Shown here: piece after piece, positions 9,501 to 17,587 of the stretch
How positions within the stretch are numbered: the first letter of the stretch is position 1
How the letters are laid out: each line of letters starts with the position of its first letter
Source of the DNA: Paenibacillus periandrae
GTDB lineage: Bacteria > Bacillota > Bacilli > Paenibacillales > NBRC-103111
Length of the DNA stretch: 64,000 nucleotides
Assembly (NCBI RefSeq): GCF_022458865.1
Contig: NZ_JAJNMU010000003.1
Coordinates: 248,001 to 312,000 of the forward strand
Reading direction: 5' to 3'
Notes under the pieces: generated by a model
The model's input: the letters and a program-made list of their open reading frames with translations, nothing else
The model's database searches: none
What the model was told of the DNA's origin: nothing
Position numbers and translations under genes: made by a program

Positions 9501-9528
9501 ATAACGAAGCTGCCGCTCAAAAGTGTCA
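9501..9528 (-). promoter_or_regulatory. Candidate ECF autoregulatory promoter
   Basis: Read on the minus strand: TGACAC, 16 bases, CGTTAT, resembling the TGAAAC-N16-CGT pattern of Bacillus ECF sigma factors. The -10 box ends 25 bases before the GTG of the sigma gene. Confidence 0.4.
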
Positions 9529-9668
9529 TGGGAATAAATATTTTTTGCATAAGAAAAAGTCCCGCTGCAAAGTATGCCAGTTTTCGATAAAAAGCAAATA
9601 CAGGGACCCCTTATTGAAGGAAGCCCCTGCATGAATAAACCCATTTTGTAACCAGATTTTCGTTAGCT

Positions 9669-11252
9669 TTAAGCCAGCCTTAATCGAATATAAAAGATTA
9701 GCTCGCCGTCCTTTTGCTCGACACCTATGGTCCCATCGTGCGCTTCGACGATGCTCTTGGCTATTGCCAGTCCCAAACCGGAACCACCTGTGTCTGAGGA
9801 ACGCGAGGCATCAACCCTGAAAAATCGTTCGAATAGCTGCTCCAGCTCCTGCTCGCTCAATTCGTCGGCTTTGTTGCCGATCCGAACGATGCCGTAGCGT
9901 TGCTCCTTGATCATAGAGACCGTAATGACCCCGGGCTTTGGACTATACTTTAGCGCGTTGCCAAGCAGATTTTCAAATACACGGATCATCTGATCGACAT
10001 CGATGCTGACGAATAATTTTTCCTTGGGGATATGGCGCGAGAGGATGACCTGCTGCTCCTCGGCCGGTGTCACGAATTCCTCCAGCAGCTGCTCCAGCAG
10101 ATCGTTGAGCGCAATGCCTTCTTTATTTAACGGCATATCCTGATGGGTTAGCTTCGTGTACATAAATAGATCGTTAATGAGTGAATTGAGCTTCTCTGAT
10201 TTATTGTAAGCGATGCTGAGGTAGGTCCGAGCTTGCTGCTCTGTCTCATAATTTCGATCATTTAACAGGCGGAGATAACCAATAATAAGCGTAAGCGGTG
10301 TGCGCAGGTCATGAGAGACGTTGGTCACAAGCTCATTTTTCAAGCGTTCAGCCCGGCGCTCCTCTTCAATTTTCAGCTGCAGCTTCTCAGCCATCAGATT
10401 CATATTTTTGGCAAGGGAGCCCAGCCCATCGTCACTTCGCTCCGGCACCCGGGAATCCAGATTGCCCGTTGCAATCGTAATGAGCCCTCCGGCGAGCTCC
10501 TCGATATAACGCATTTTTTTCTGGGTCACAAAATAGAAGAGCACGATAAACAGGATAAACGAACCAAACATGGGAAAAGGACTTTCTCCGCGTTTGTAGC
10601 TGATATTGGGCTCTGGAATACCGCTCACATACAGATAGGCAGGCTTCGTCTTATAAGTGACCGGATACAGGCTGGAAGCCTCCTGCCGTCGCGTCAAATT
10701 TTGCTGTCTGCGAGTGTCCATTGAGCTGCGGATCGTTTTATGAATATCGATGCTGGTTTCAGCCGTATTCGGACTTTTAAATATAACTGTACCGGACAGG
10801 TCGGTAACCATAATTTTATAACGATTATTGGAGCTTTCGCGCTGTACCTGCTCCGTAAATTCCTGTTCGCGCTGCTTTTCAATCAGAGCCTGTGCCTCGG
10901 GACTTTGCTTCTCGGTCTCATTGTAGTGGTGGTAGTCATCGCTTAATATACGAGCCATATTCTCGGCAGCGTTATCGATACGCTGCACTCCGGATTCATA
11001 GTCTATCACAGGCTCCTGCTTGATGCCGCCGAATATGGCGGAGCTTAAGGAGTAGAAGATCAGCGAAGCAGCCAGACAGAAGGCAAAGGTGACCATCAGC
11101 TGCAGGCGCAGGCTGCGACCGACTTGTCCACTCAGCATACGAAACAGATCCAAAGCGAACAGGATCAAGCCGCGCAGCAGATTAAACGGGAACCAGGTAA
11201 AGGGAAAGCGGTTCAAACGGGACTGAGGATGGGTATCCGAATATTTACTCAA
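9669..11252 (-). CDS. Sensor histidine kinase, OmpR-partner type
   Basis: Membrane sensor of a two-component pair with the regulator just upstream. The frame stays open far into the regulator gene. The best start is the TTG at 11252, which overlaps the regulator's stop codon and gives 527 residues; GGGGGG lies 12 bases upstream. Domains: a first membrane helix (about 45-70), an outside sensor region (about 75-210), a second helix (FILFIVLFYFV), HAMP (ELAGGLITIATGNLDSRV), phospho-acceptor box with NVSHDLRTPLTLIIGYL, N box NLLGNALKYS, and G boxes DTGGSGLGLAIAKSIV. All catalytic boxes are intact. Signal unknown. Confidence 0.9.
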   Translation of the reverse strand: MSKYSDTHPQSRLNRFPFTWFPFNLLRGLILFALDLFRMLSGQVGRSLRLQLMVTFAFCLAASLIFYSLSSAIFGGIKQEPVIDYESGVQRIDNAAENMARILSDDYHHYNETEKQSPEAQALIEKQREQEFTEQVQRESSNNRYKIMVTDLSGTVIFKSPNTAETSIDIHKTIRSSMDTRRQQNLTRRQEASSLYPVTYKTKPAYLYVSGIPEPNISYKRGESPFPMFGSFILFIVLFYFVTQKKMRYIEELAGGLITIATGNLDSRVPERSDDGLGSLAKNMNLMAEKLQLKIEEERRAERLKNELVTNVSHDLRTPLTLIIGYLRLLNDRNYETEQQARTYLSIAYNKSEKLNSLINDLFMYTKLTHQDMPLNKEGIALNDLLEQLLEEFVTPAEEQQVILSRHIPKEKLFVSIDVDQMIRVFENLLGNALKYSPKPGVITVSMIKEQRYGIVRIGNKADELSEQELEQLFERFFRVDASRSSDTGGSGLGLAIAKSIVEAHDGTIGVEQKDGELIFYIRLRLA

Positions 11253-11940
11253 CTTTGTAGCCAACCCCCCAGATGGTTTTAATATATTTGGGCTTGCGCG
11301 GATTGGCTTCCATTTTCTCGCGAATTTTACGGATATGGACCATGACCGTGTTGTCGGAATCAAAATAGGCTTCCTGCCAGACCGCTTCATATATTTTTTC
11401 GATACTCCACACGATGCCACGATGGCGGGCGAGCAGCTCCAATATGGCAAATTCACGAGGTGTCAGCTTAATACTCCGTCCATCCAGCTTCACTTCGTGA
11501 GTCTGTGTGTTGATAAGCAGCTCATCGACCTCGATTTCATGCTCTTTGTTTACAAGAGGGATATTGAGCCGGGTGTAGCGGCGCAGCTGTGATTTGATGC
11601 GGGCGATCAGCTCCAGCGGGTTAAAGGGCTTCGCCAAATAGTCGTCAGCGCCGCTGCTAAGTCCGATAATTTTGTCCATATCCTCTCCTTTTGCAGAGAG
11701 CATAATAATGGGCATGTTTTGCTGCTCACGAATTTTGAGGCAAGCCTCGATCCCGTTCATACGGGGCATCATAATGTCGAGCACGATCAAATCCACCTCT
11801 TCTTTTTGCAAAATTTGCAGTGCGGCTTCTCCATCGGACGCGCGCAGCAGCAGATAGCCTTCGTTTTTCAAATAAATTTCCAGCAGATCGATAATTTCTT
11901 TCTCATCATCGACTATAAGTATTGTTTTGGGAGCTGCGAT
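11245..11940 (-). CDS. OmpR-family response regulator with apparent ATC start
   Basis: Receiver plus winged-helix DNA-binding protein, partner of the kinase that follows. The first normal start codon in frame (TTG at 11871) would remove the whole first beta strand and the acidic pocket. Upstream, in the same frame and after a TGA, the sequence encodes IAAPKTILIVDDEKEIIDLL, exactly the expected N-terminus, with no ATG, GTG or TTG. An AGGAGGAGG site lies 8 bases before an ATC codon at 11940, which I take as the start (231 residues). Phospho-acceptor Asp is in LIVLDIMMPRMNG, Lys in YLAKPFNP, winged helix TPREFAILELLARHRG and VMVHIRKIREKME. Either a rare start codon or a base error. Confidence 0.88.
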   Translation of the reverse strand: MAAPKTILIVDDEKEIIDLLEIYLKNEGYLLLRASDGEAALQILQKEEVDLIVLDIMMPRMNGIEACLKIREQQNMPIIMLSAKGEDMDKIIGLSSGADDYLAKPFNPLELIARIKSQLRRYTRLNIPLVNKEHEIEVDELLINTQTHEVKLDGRSIKLTPREFAILELLARHRGIVWSIEKIYEAVWQEAYFDSDNTVMVHIRKIREKMEANPRKPKYIKTIWGVGYKVE

Positions 11941-12090
11941 ATGGGCTTCCTCCTCCTGACTATCTTGTGTATAGCCTCATTATAATGGGTAGTTCTTAAT
12001 TAAATGGCAGGGTATATCTTAACAATTTCTTAAGCAGGAAATAACAAGAAGGCCCGCTGAGGAAGTCTCAACAGGCTGCATACAAATAAG

Positions 12091-12167
12091 TGATAAGAAC
12101 AAATAAATCTGGAAACGACAGCAATCGGAAGAATACTTCGGTCGTGCAGCGGAACTTATTAACCAGA
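12091..12167. repeat. Dispersed repeat, copy 1 (see 50938-51102)
   Basis: This stretch (TGATAAGAAC... GCAGCGGAACTTATT) closely matches 51026-51102 in the same orientation, with an estimated four of five bases identical by eye. It lies just downstream of the minus-strand gene at 12174 and has no open frame of its own. Confidence 0.7.
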
Positions 12168-12173
12168 ATTGCC

Positions 12174-12497
12174 CTATTTCTTAAGGTAGACGATCGTATA
12201 CTGAATCGCTTCCAGCACCTGCTGGACAAAAGCGACATTTTCCTTTTCCCATTCATCGGGGTCATCCAGGTAATGCTCCTCCAGAAACTGCTCCAGCTGC
12301 TTGGCCGCTTCCTTAAGCTGCGCATCTCCTGCAGCCGCCTTGCCTCTGAGCGCCTGTATTGCCAAACGCATCGATTTGCAGGCGTTTTTCACAGAAGGGT
12401 ATTCATCCCGCTCCCAAGCCTCAGGCTCGTCCATCTCGTAATAGGTAATCCATTTTTCAATCAGGCTTGCTGCCTGTTTGTTGTCCATTGAAGTCAA
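12174..12497 (-). CDS. Conserved-looking small acidic protein, unknown
   Basis: 107 residues if begun at the TTG at 12497, which has AGAGGG eight bases upstream; an ATG three codons later is the alternative. The protein is helical, acidic and rich in aromatic residues (WITYYEMDEPEAWERDEYP, FLEEHYLDDPDEWEKENVAF), with two related-looking D-E-P/D-x-x-W-E blocks about 65 residues apart, hinting at an internal duplication. No signal peptide or membrane helix. I do not recognise a family. It lies behind the response regulator's promoter region on the same strand. Confidence 0.65.
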   Translation of the reverse strand: MTSMDNKQAASLIEKWITYYEMDEPEAWERDEYPSVKNACKSMRLAIQALRGKAAAGDAQLKEAAKQLEQFLEEHYLDDPDEWEKENVAFVQQVLEAIQYTIVYLKK

Positions 12498-12607
12498 AGC
12501 ATGTGCCCTCTTTCGTAATATATCGTCGATATGCTGTCATTAAATGTACCATTAATGTCCCAAATATCCAAGAGCTTGCTGCAGGATTCAGTCCAACTGA
12601 ACTAAGT

Positions 12608-12640
12608 AAAAAGGATACGGCAGCCTGTGCCATATCCTTA
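12608..12640 (-). terminator. Terminator for the 32-residue gene
   Basis: Ten-bp stem with one mismatch (arms 12612-12621 and 12631-12640). Read on the minus strand it is followed by TTTTTAC, so it ends transcription coming from 12841. Confidence 0.65.
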
Positions 12641-12742
12641 AAGATGGAGCCAGAGCAGCTCCAATATGAGTAGGAAGATGAATCTTATCGAATTGCCGGA
12701 CTGCTGGTCTCGACGGTTTCATCTCCAATTATTTGTTTAATG

Positions 12743-12841
12743 TTACAGGGATTCAATACATTGATAGGCAACGATGAGAACGAACGTAAGAAGTGTAGCT
12801 CCAGCTGCATATGTGAAGCGTCGGTGGGAAAGGCTCGTCAT
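12743..12841 (-). CDS. 32-residue single-span membrane protein
   Basis: Too short for most gene finders. ATG at 12841 has an AAAGGAGAG site 7 bases upstream, then 32 codons and TAA, then a terminator about 100 bases on. The N-terminus is basic (MTSLSHRRFTYAAGA) and is followed by a hydrophobic stretch (ATLLTFVLIVAYQC), so one membrane span with the N-terminus inside is likely. Function unknown. The ribosome site, the hydrophobic core and the terminator together support it. Confidence 0.55.
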   Translation of the reverse strand: MTSLSHRRFTYAAGATLLTFVLIVAYQCIESL

Positions 12842-12989
12842 AATTAGTTCTCTCCTTTAGGTTGAGATAACGTAACAGTAGGTAGTGGATACCTATCATA
12901 TACGTCTCTGGTATTATTTTATAATATCATAATTGTTTGTAGTGTTAAAATTTTGTGAAATGATGGCTAATATCCACGCGTGAAGCGGC

Positions 12990-14228
12990 TCAACGCTTCA
13001 TTTTTTTCAACTGCTCCAGCACATAGAAGGTACCGCGCCAATGAATACCGCCCTGACGAAGCGTTAGCCATACGGAACGTGTGACGATATAGCTGAGCAG
13101 GCAGACGGTAGCGGGGAACACGAGCAGCTCCTTGCCGAGCTTGCCAATCAACGATTGAATCAACAGGCTGTAGACGGACAACATCAGTACAATGGAAAGC
13201 ACATAGCTCCAGAACACCCAGCCGTCCAGCACGAAGATCGCGACAAAAGGGAAGAAAAACAACAGCAATTGTCCAAACACCCCGGCGGCCGCAGGAAGCA
13301 CACGATATTGAAAACCGGAAAAAACATTTTTCTCCAGACCCTGCACAGCCTCGCGTAGACTCTTGTACCATTCCACTGCTAGCTGCGTCCGACCTGAGGC
13401 CAACCGTTGGCGCAGACCTGCTTGCTTAACCCGCATGCCCAGCTGCAAATCATCGTCAGGGCGAAACGCGAACGCCTGGTGGGTGCCGATCTTATCATAC
13501 GCCTGCCGGGTAATCATATTGAAAGCACCGACGCCCATTCCATGCTTGTGTTGTGTATCTATGTTGGCGCGCCAAGGGCGGATATATAAAGCTAAGGCAA
13601 AGAAGAAATATTGCACGAACGCACTTAGCCAAAAGCTGTTTACGACGATCTTGGGTGTCAATGTCAGATGGTCAGCATCGGTTTCCTTCATGTAATGCAC
13701 TGCGTCGGCAAGAGCGTGCGGCTGAAACAGCACATCCGCATCGGTAAACAAAATAATTTGTCCGCGCGCCTGCAGGAAGCCTTGATACAGCGCGTGGTTT
13801 TTGCCAAGCCAGCCAGCGGGCAGCGTTGTGACATGGATCACGGTCAACGGTACCTCTACCTGCCGTTTACCTTGAGACCATTTGCGCAGCTCCTCCAGCT
13901 TGTGACCTGTACCGTCCTGTGAACGGTCATTAACTGCTATAATTTCGAATCTTGGATACGTTTGATTAAGCAGATGCTTAACGGTCTCGGTGATCGAGGC
14001 CTCTTCTTCCTTGGCAGCTATAATAATAGATACGAGCGGGAGCTCTTTGGCTGTAGTACCGCGTGGCTGCCCCAAGCCTGCGGGGGCGAAGGATTCCGTG
14101 GAAGCGGAGCCTCCCGGCTTGGAGCTTGCAGGCAGCTGCCGCATCAGCTTGCGCGCCCATAGCGTATCACCAAGCATCACAATCCAGTAACCGAGCGTCA
14201 GGATGACCAGCAGCTTGAAAATGAACAT
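12990..14228 (-). CDS. Membrane glycosyltransferase, family 2
   Basis: Transfers a sugar from a nucleotide-sugar donor at the membrane. Started at the ATG at 14228, preceded by GGGAGGGAT (412 residues); the frame extends 21 codons further without a ribosome site. One N-terminal helix (FIFKLLVILTLGYWIVML), a GT-A domain from about 60 to 290 with LVSIIIAAKEEEASI, AVNDRSQDGT, LFTDADVLF (the D-x-D metal site) and FRPDDDLQLGMRVKQAG, then three or four C-terminal helices. The MGVGAFNMITRQAYDKIG segment resembles the CrtQ/HpnB-like branch that works on carotenoid or lipid acceptors; this subfamily call is tentative. Confidence 0.85.
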   Translation of the reverse strand: MFIFKLLVILTLGYWIVMLGDTLWARKLMRQLPASSKPGGSASTESFAPAGLGQPRGTTAKELPLVSIIIAAKEEEASITETVKHLLNQTYPRFEIIAVNDRSQDGTGHKLEELRKWSQGKRQVEVPLTVIHVTTLPAGWLGKNHALYQGFLQARGQIILFTDADVLFQPHALADAVHYMKETDADHLTLTPKIVVNSFWLSAFVQYFFFALALYIRPWRANIDTQHKHGMGVGAFNMITRQAYDKIGTHQAFAFRPDDDLQLGMRVKQAGLRQRLASGRTQLAVEWYKSLREAVQGLEKNVFSGFQYRVLPAAAGVFGQLLLFFFPFVAIFVLDGWVFWSYVLSIVLMLSVYSLLIQSLIGKLGKELLVFPATVCLLSYIVTRSVWLTLRQGGIHWRGTFYVLEQLKKMKR

Positions 14229-14374
14229 GGATGATCCCTCCCATGAAGCGCTTTTTTTAGCATTATAGCATTGGCTGCCCGCATTGAACAAATGGATCAG
14301 AGCTATCTCATAATTTTTGTGCTACAATAAATACAAATCATGAGTGAATAAAAGCAACTGCCAGGAGGAATCGG

Positions 14375-14941
14375 ATGAAAAAGGCATTCCCGATCATACG
14401 TAAACGAATCAAGGGACCGGAGCTTGGCGAATTTATGCTTTCCATACGGAGGAGCGGGGTAAGGACGGAGGAGCTGGTGTTTCTATGCATCGGTACGGAC
14501 CGTTCGACGGGAGATTCGCTCGGTCCGCTGGTAGGCACGATGCTGGAGGAGGCGGGCTATACACAGGTGCTGGGGACTCTGGAATTCCCGCTGGATGCGA
14601 GCAATATGCTTCATCGACTGACCAGTCTGCCGCTGATGAAATCCGGTAAAACATTTGTGGCTATCGATGCCTGTCTTGGGCAGCCGTCGTCCATAGCCAG
14701 CTATCAGGTGTCCAATCAGCCGATGGAGCCTGGCAAGTCGGTGGGGCGGATGCTGCCGCCTGTAGGAAATTATTCGATTGCCGCTATTGTTAATCATAAT
14801 GAGGGGAATCAATATGCGATATTGCAGGGTACCTCCTTGTATCGAATTATGACAATGGCCAAGGAAATCACAGCCAGCATCATGGACGTATTTCCATTGG
14901 AGTCGGCTGCAGGGTCAACACCGGAGGGGAAATTAGGATGA
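14375..14941 (+). CDS. yyaC: Spore protein YyaC (GPR-like, DUF1256)
   Basis: YyaC proteins are sporulation-associated and related in fold to the germination protease Gpr. 188 residues, ATG after AGGAGGAATCGG. Recognisable pieces: FLCIGTDRSTGDSLGPLVG, LGTLEFPLDASNM, FVAIDACLGQPSSIASYQV and PVGNYSIAAIVN, which together match the hydrogenase-maturation-protease-like fold of the family. It supports a spore former. The stop overlaps the start of the ABC exporter gene (ATGA), so the two are co-transcribed, although a functional link is not obvious. Confidence 0.88.
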   Translation: MKKAFPIIRKRIKGPELGEFMLSIRRSGVRTEELVFLCIGTDRSTGDSLGPLVGTMLEEAGYTQVLGTLEFPLDASNMLHRLTSLPLMKSGKTFVAIDACLGQPSSIASYQVSNQPMEPGKSVGRMLPPVGNYSIAAIVNHNEGNQYAILQGTSLYRIMTMAKEITASIMDVFPLESAAGSTPEGKLG

Positions 14942-16764
14942 GCATGAGGGAAGGTGGAGGTGGAGGCGGCTGGGAAGGTGGAAGCAAGCAAGCTTTACAA
15001 AGCAGAGGTAAAGCCACCTTGAAGGACGTATCGCTGCGGCGGATTTACGGCTTGTTCCGCGGATACCGTGTGCAGCTGGTTATTATTATTTTACTGGCAT
15101 TGGGTGCCGCATTAATTGGACTTATACCGCCGCTTGTGATGAAGGAAATTATTGATGCGGCGATCCCGCAGGGTGACAAAAGGAAACTGATCGAATTGAT
15201 CGGTTTGATGGTTCTGCTGCCTGTCAGCAGCGGCCTGCTCAGTGTATGGCAAAATCACGAGAACACCAAAGTTGGTCAGGGCGTGATGCGCGATTTAAGA
15301 CGCTCGTTGTTTGCTAATTTACAACGGCAGTCGATGAGCTTCTTCACGGACGCGAAGTCAGGGGAAATTATTCAAAGGCTAACTGGCGATGTGCTGGCGG
15401 TGCAAAATGTAGTGACAACCATCGTTGTATCGGCTGTCACACAGGGTGTTATTGTGATCACGACGATCGTCATTTTATTCGTATTGGATTGGCGGCTGGC
15501 GATATTGGCTACGGTCATTTTACCCTTATTTATATTGCCTGTTCGTAAGGTATCCCAGATTCGCAAGCGGCTGCGGGGCGAAACGCAGCGGGTACGCGGT
15601 GAGATGTCATCTCAGCTTGGAGAAATTTTTGGCGTGTCCGGTGCATTACTGACAAGGATTTTTCAGCAGGAGCGTAAGCAGGAACAGGATTTTGACGTGC
15701 TGAACCAGCGGGTTATGGATTTGGAGCTGAAGCTCAATCTGGTCGGTCGGTGGTACGGGATGGTGCTTGGTGTATTGGGACCGCTCGGCACGGCATTGAT
15801 ATACTTGTATGGGGGTTGGAATGTGATCGAAGGATCGATGACGATAGGCGGTATCGTAGCTTTTGCTGCTTATTTGGGACGATTGTACGGTCCGATTGGC
15901 ACGCTGCTGAATCTTCAGGTGGAGGTTCAGACGGCACTTGGCGTATTTCAGCGGATATTCGAGTACGAGGATATGGAGCCTGATGTTAAAGATTTGACTG
16001 GAGCGAAGGCGCTGTCTTCCGTACAGGGGCAGGTTGGATTTCATCATGTTTCGTATGCCTATCAGCCAGGTCAATATGCATTGCAGCAGATTACCTTTAC
16101 AGCGCAGCCGGGTGAGGTTGTAGCTATAGTAGGGCCAAGCGGTGCCGGAAAATCGACATTGATCGGCATGCTGGCCAGGCTGTACGATCCGACTGAAGGC
16201 GTTGTGTCGATTGATGGTCATAACGCTGCATCCGTCACATTGTCATCGCTGCGCGAGCAGGTGGCCTTCGTTACACAGGAATCGTTCCTGTTCCATGCGT
16301 CGGTTCGTGATAATTTATTGTTTGCCAAGCTTGACGCAACAGATGAAGAGCTGGAGAAGGCCTGTCGGCAAGCTTATATTCATGAGACGATTGCGGCAAT
16401 GCCAAATGGCTATGATACGATGGTTGGGGAGCGTGGTCATCGGCTGTCGGGCGGAGAAAGGCAGCGTCTGGCTATTGCCAGAGCGATTCTCAAAAACCCA
16501 CGTATTCTTGTGCTGGATGAGGCAACCTCACATCTGGACTCCGAATCAGAGGCTTATGTACAGACAGCGCTGGATTCCTTAATGCACGGACGCACGACGC
16601 TCGTGATTGCCCACCGGCTGTCAACGATATTGGCGGCGGATCGGATCATCGTGCTTGAGGCTGGGCGTTTGCTGGAGTCGGGGCGCCATACCGAGCTGCT
16701 GGAGCAGGACGGCTTGTATGCGCGGCTGTATTGGACCCAATTCGAAAAGGCAGCATTAAGCTAG
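14938..16764 (+). CDS. ABC exporter, fused membrane and ATPase domains
   Basis: 608-residue half-exporter of the MsbA/LmrA type, expected to work as a homodimer. A Gly-rich leader (residues 4-20) precedes the first helix. Six membrane helices lie in 40-330. The ATPase domain has Walker A GPSGAGKST, Q-loop VTQESFL, signature LSGGERQRLAIARA, Walker B ILVLDEATS and the switch His in VIAHRLSTI. Start overlaps yyaC by four bases. A TetR gene converges from the right and could control a drug-export role, but its operator is at its own promoter, not here. Substrate unknown. Confidence 0.92.
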   Translation: MSMREGGGGGGWEGGSKQALQSRGKATLKDVSLRRIYGLFRGYRVQLVIIILLALGAALIGLIPPLVMKEIIDAAIPQGDKRKLIELIGLMVLLPVSSGLLSVWQNHENTKVGQGVMRDLRRSLFANLQRQSMSFFTDAKSGEIIQRLTGDVLAVQNVVTTIVVSAVTQGVIVITTIVILFVLDWRLAILATVILPLFILPVRKVSQIRKRLRGETQRVRGEMSSQLGEIFGVSGALLTRIFQQERKQEQDFDVLNQRVMDLELKLNLVGRWYGMVLGVLGPLGTALIYLYGGWNVIEGSMTIGGIVAFAAYLGRLYGPIGTLLNLQVEVQTALGVFQRIFEYEDMEPDVKDLTGAKALSSVQGQVGFHHVSYAYQPGQYALQQITFTAQPGEVVAIVGPSGAGKSTLIGMLARLYDPTEGVVSIDGHNAASVTLSSLREQVAFVTQESFLFHASVRDNLLFAKLDATDEELEKACRQAYIHETIAAMPNGYDTMVGERGHRLSGGERQRLAIARAILKNPRILVLDEATSHLDSESEAYVQTALDSLMHGRTTLVIAHRLSTILAADRIIVLEAGRLLESGRHTELLEQDGLYARLYWTQFEKAALS

Positions 16765-16792
16765 CATGAATCGAACCTGGCAGCTCATGAGT

Positions 16793-17413
16793 TTAAGGCT
16801 GTATGGTTGAAATACCCTGCCAGTACATTCGCCAGACACTGTGCATCCGCTGTTCAAAATGATCAGGCAAATAGTAAAACTGCTGAATAAAAGCACCATC
16901 CAGCATGCAATAATAGGAGGCAATCAAATCCGTGATTTGCTCGCTGCGAATGATGCCCTGCTGCATGCCTTCTGCAAAAATATGCGCCAAAGCTGTCGAC
17001 AGCGTGTTCTCGGATGCAGTAAACCGGGCACGGAGCTCTTCTTGTAAGGTGACGGGCGGAAAGAGCATAGCTCTTTTTATAAAGGTCATGTTAGTTTCAC
17101 TTAACAAATACGTCCGGCATGTATCCTGCCAAATGCCAAACAATTGATCGTGGACCGATTCGTCGCGAATTTTGTTAATAAGGGCTTTAATCCGCTGCTG
17201 CTGCTCGCTCAGCACATCTTCGAATACAGCCCGGAACAAATCATCTTTGCTGGGAAAATGAGCATACAGGGAAGGGGTCTTGATTCCTACCTCTTTGGCA
17301 ATCTCGGATAAAGGTGCTGCATCATAGCCGTTTTGCGCAAACAAGCGCAGAGCGGCTGTTTTTATTTTACTTGCCGTCATCGGACATCCACCCCTTATAA
17401 AGGTAACTAACAT
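16793..17413 (-). CDS. TetR-family transcriptional regulator
   Basis: 206 residues from the ATG at 17413, which has TAGGAGAG at good spacing; an alternative Met at 17380 gives a more typical short N-terminus. The helix-turn-helix is clear: KTAALRLFAQNGYDAAPLS, EIAKEVGIKTPSLYAHFPSKDDLFRAVF. The remaining 140 residues form the helical ligand-binding and dimer domain. It converges on the ABC exporter gene with only 28 bases between them. A promoter with inverted GTTAG/CTAAC arms around the transcription start suggests it represses itself. Confidence 0.9.
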   Translation of the reverse strand: MLVTFIRGGCPMTASKIKTAALRLFAQNGYDAAPLSEIAKEVGIKTPSLYAHFPSKDDLFRAVFEDVLSEQQQRIKALINKIRDESVHDQLFGIWQDTCRTYLLSETNMTFIKRAMLFPPVTLQEELRARFTASENTLSTALAHIFAEGMQQGIIRSEQITDLIASYYCMLDGAFIQQFYYLPDHFEQRMHSVWRMYWQGISTIQP

Positions 17414-17441
17414 GCAGCTCTCCTAATCAACGTTAGGTTAC
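17403..17441. promoter_or_regulatory. Candidate TetR operator
   Basis: Inverted arms GTAACTAAC (17403-17411) and GTTAGGTTAC (17432-17441) flank the predicted transcription start of the TetR gene. Placement fits autorepression. Confidence 0.4.
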
Positions 17442-17444
17442 TTT

Positions 17445-17473
17445 ATTTTATTACATATGACCCTGTATTACAA
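17445..17473 (-). promoter_or_regulatory. SigA-like promoter of the TetR gene
   Basis: On the minus strand: TTGTAA, 17 bases, TAAAAT. The -10 box ends 32 bases before the ATG at 17413 and abuts the inverted arms described above. Confidence 0.5.
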
Positions 17474-17587
17474 TAATAGCGTTTTCTTGGTGAATCTGAT
17501 CGAATCGATGCAGCTATGGGAAGGTTTTTGACGGCTCAAGGCGAATTTTAATTGATTATGTAACGAAACCGATTTTAAGGGGCATTT

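Larger units (their letters stand above)
12498..12989. other. Long gap holding one small gene and its terminator
   Basis: A 490-base stretch between two minus-strand genes. Apart from the 32-residue gene (12743-12841) and the hairpin at 12608-12640, I see no coding signal. A plus-strand frame reaching 12673 has no ribosome site and runs through the hairpin, so I do not call it. Confidence 0.5.

Noticed and set aside
9576-9640. Terminator after the sensor kinase gene
   Set aside because: The only inverted repeat (CAGGG/CCCTG) is five bases long with a large loop and no T run.
12467-12673. 68-codon plus-strand frame
   Set aside because: No ribosome site and it overlaps the hairpin that fits the minus-strand small gene.
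12967-13371. 134-codon minus-strand frame inside the glycosyltransferase gene
   Set aside because: Shadow of the real gene in another frame; Cys/Arg-rich with no family pattern.
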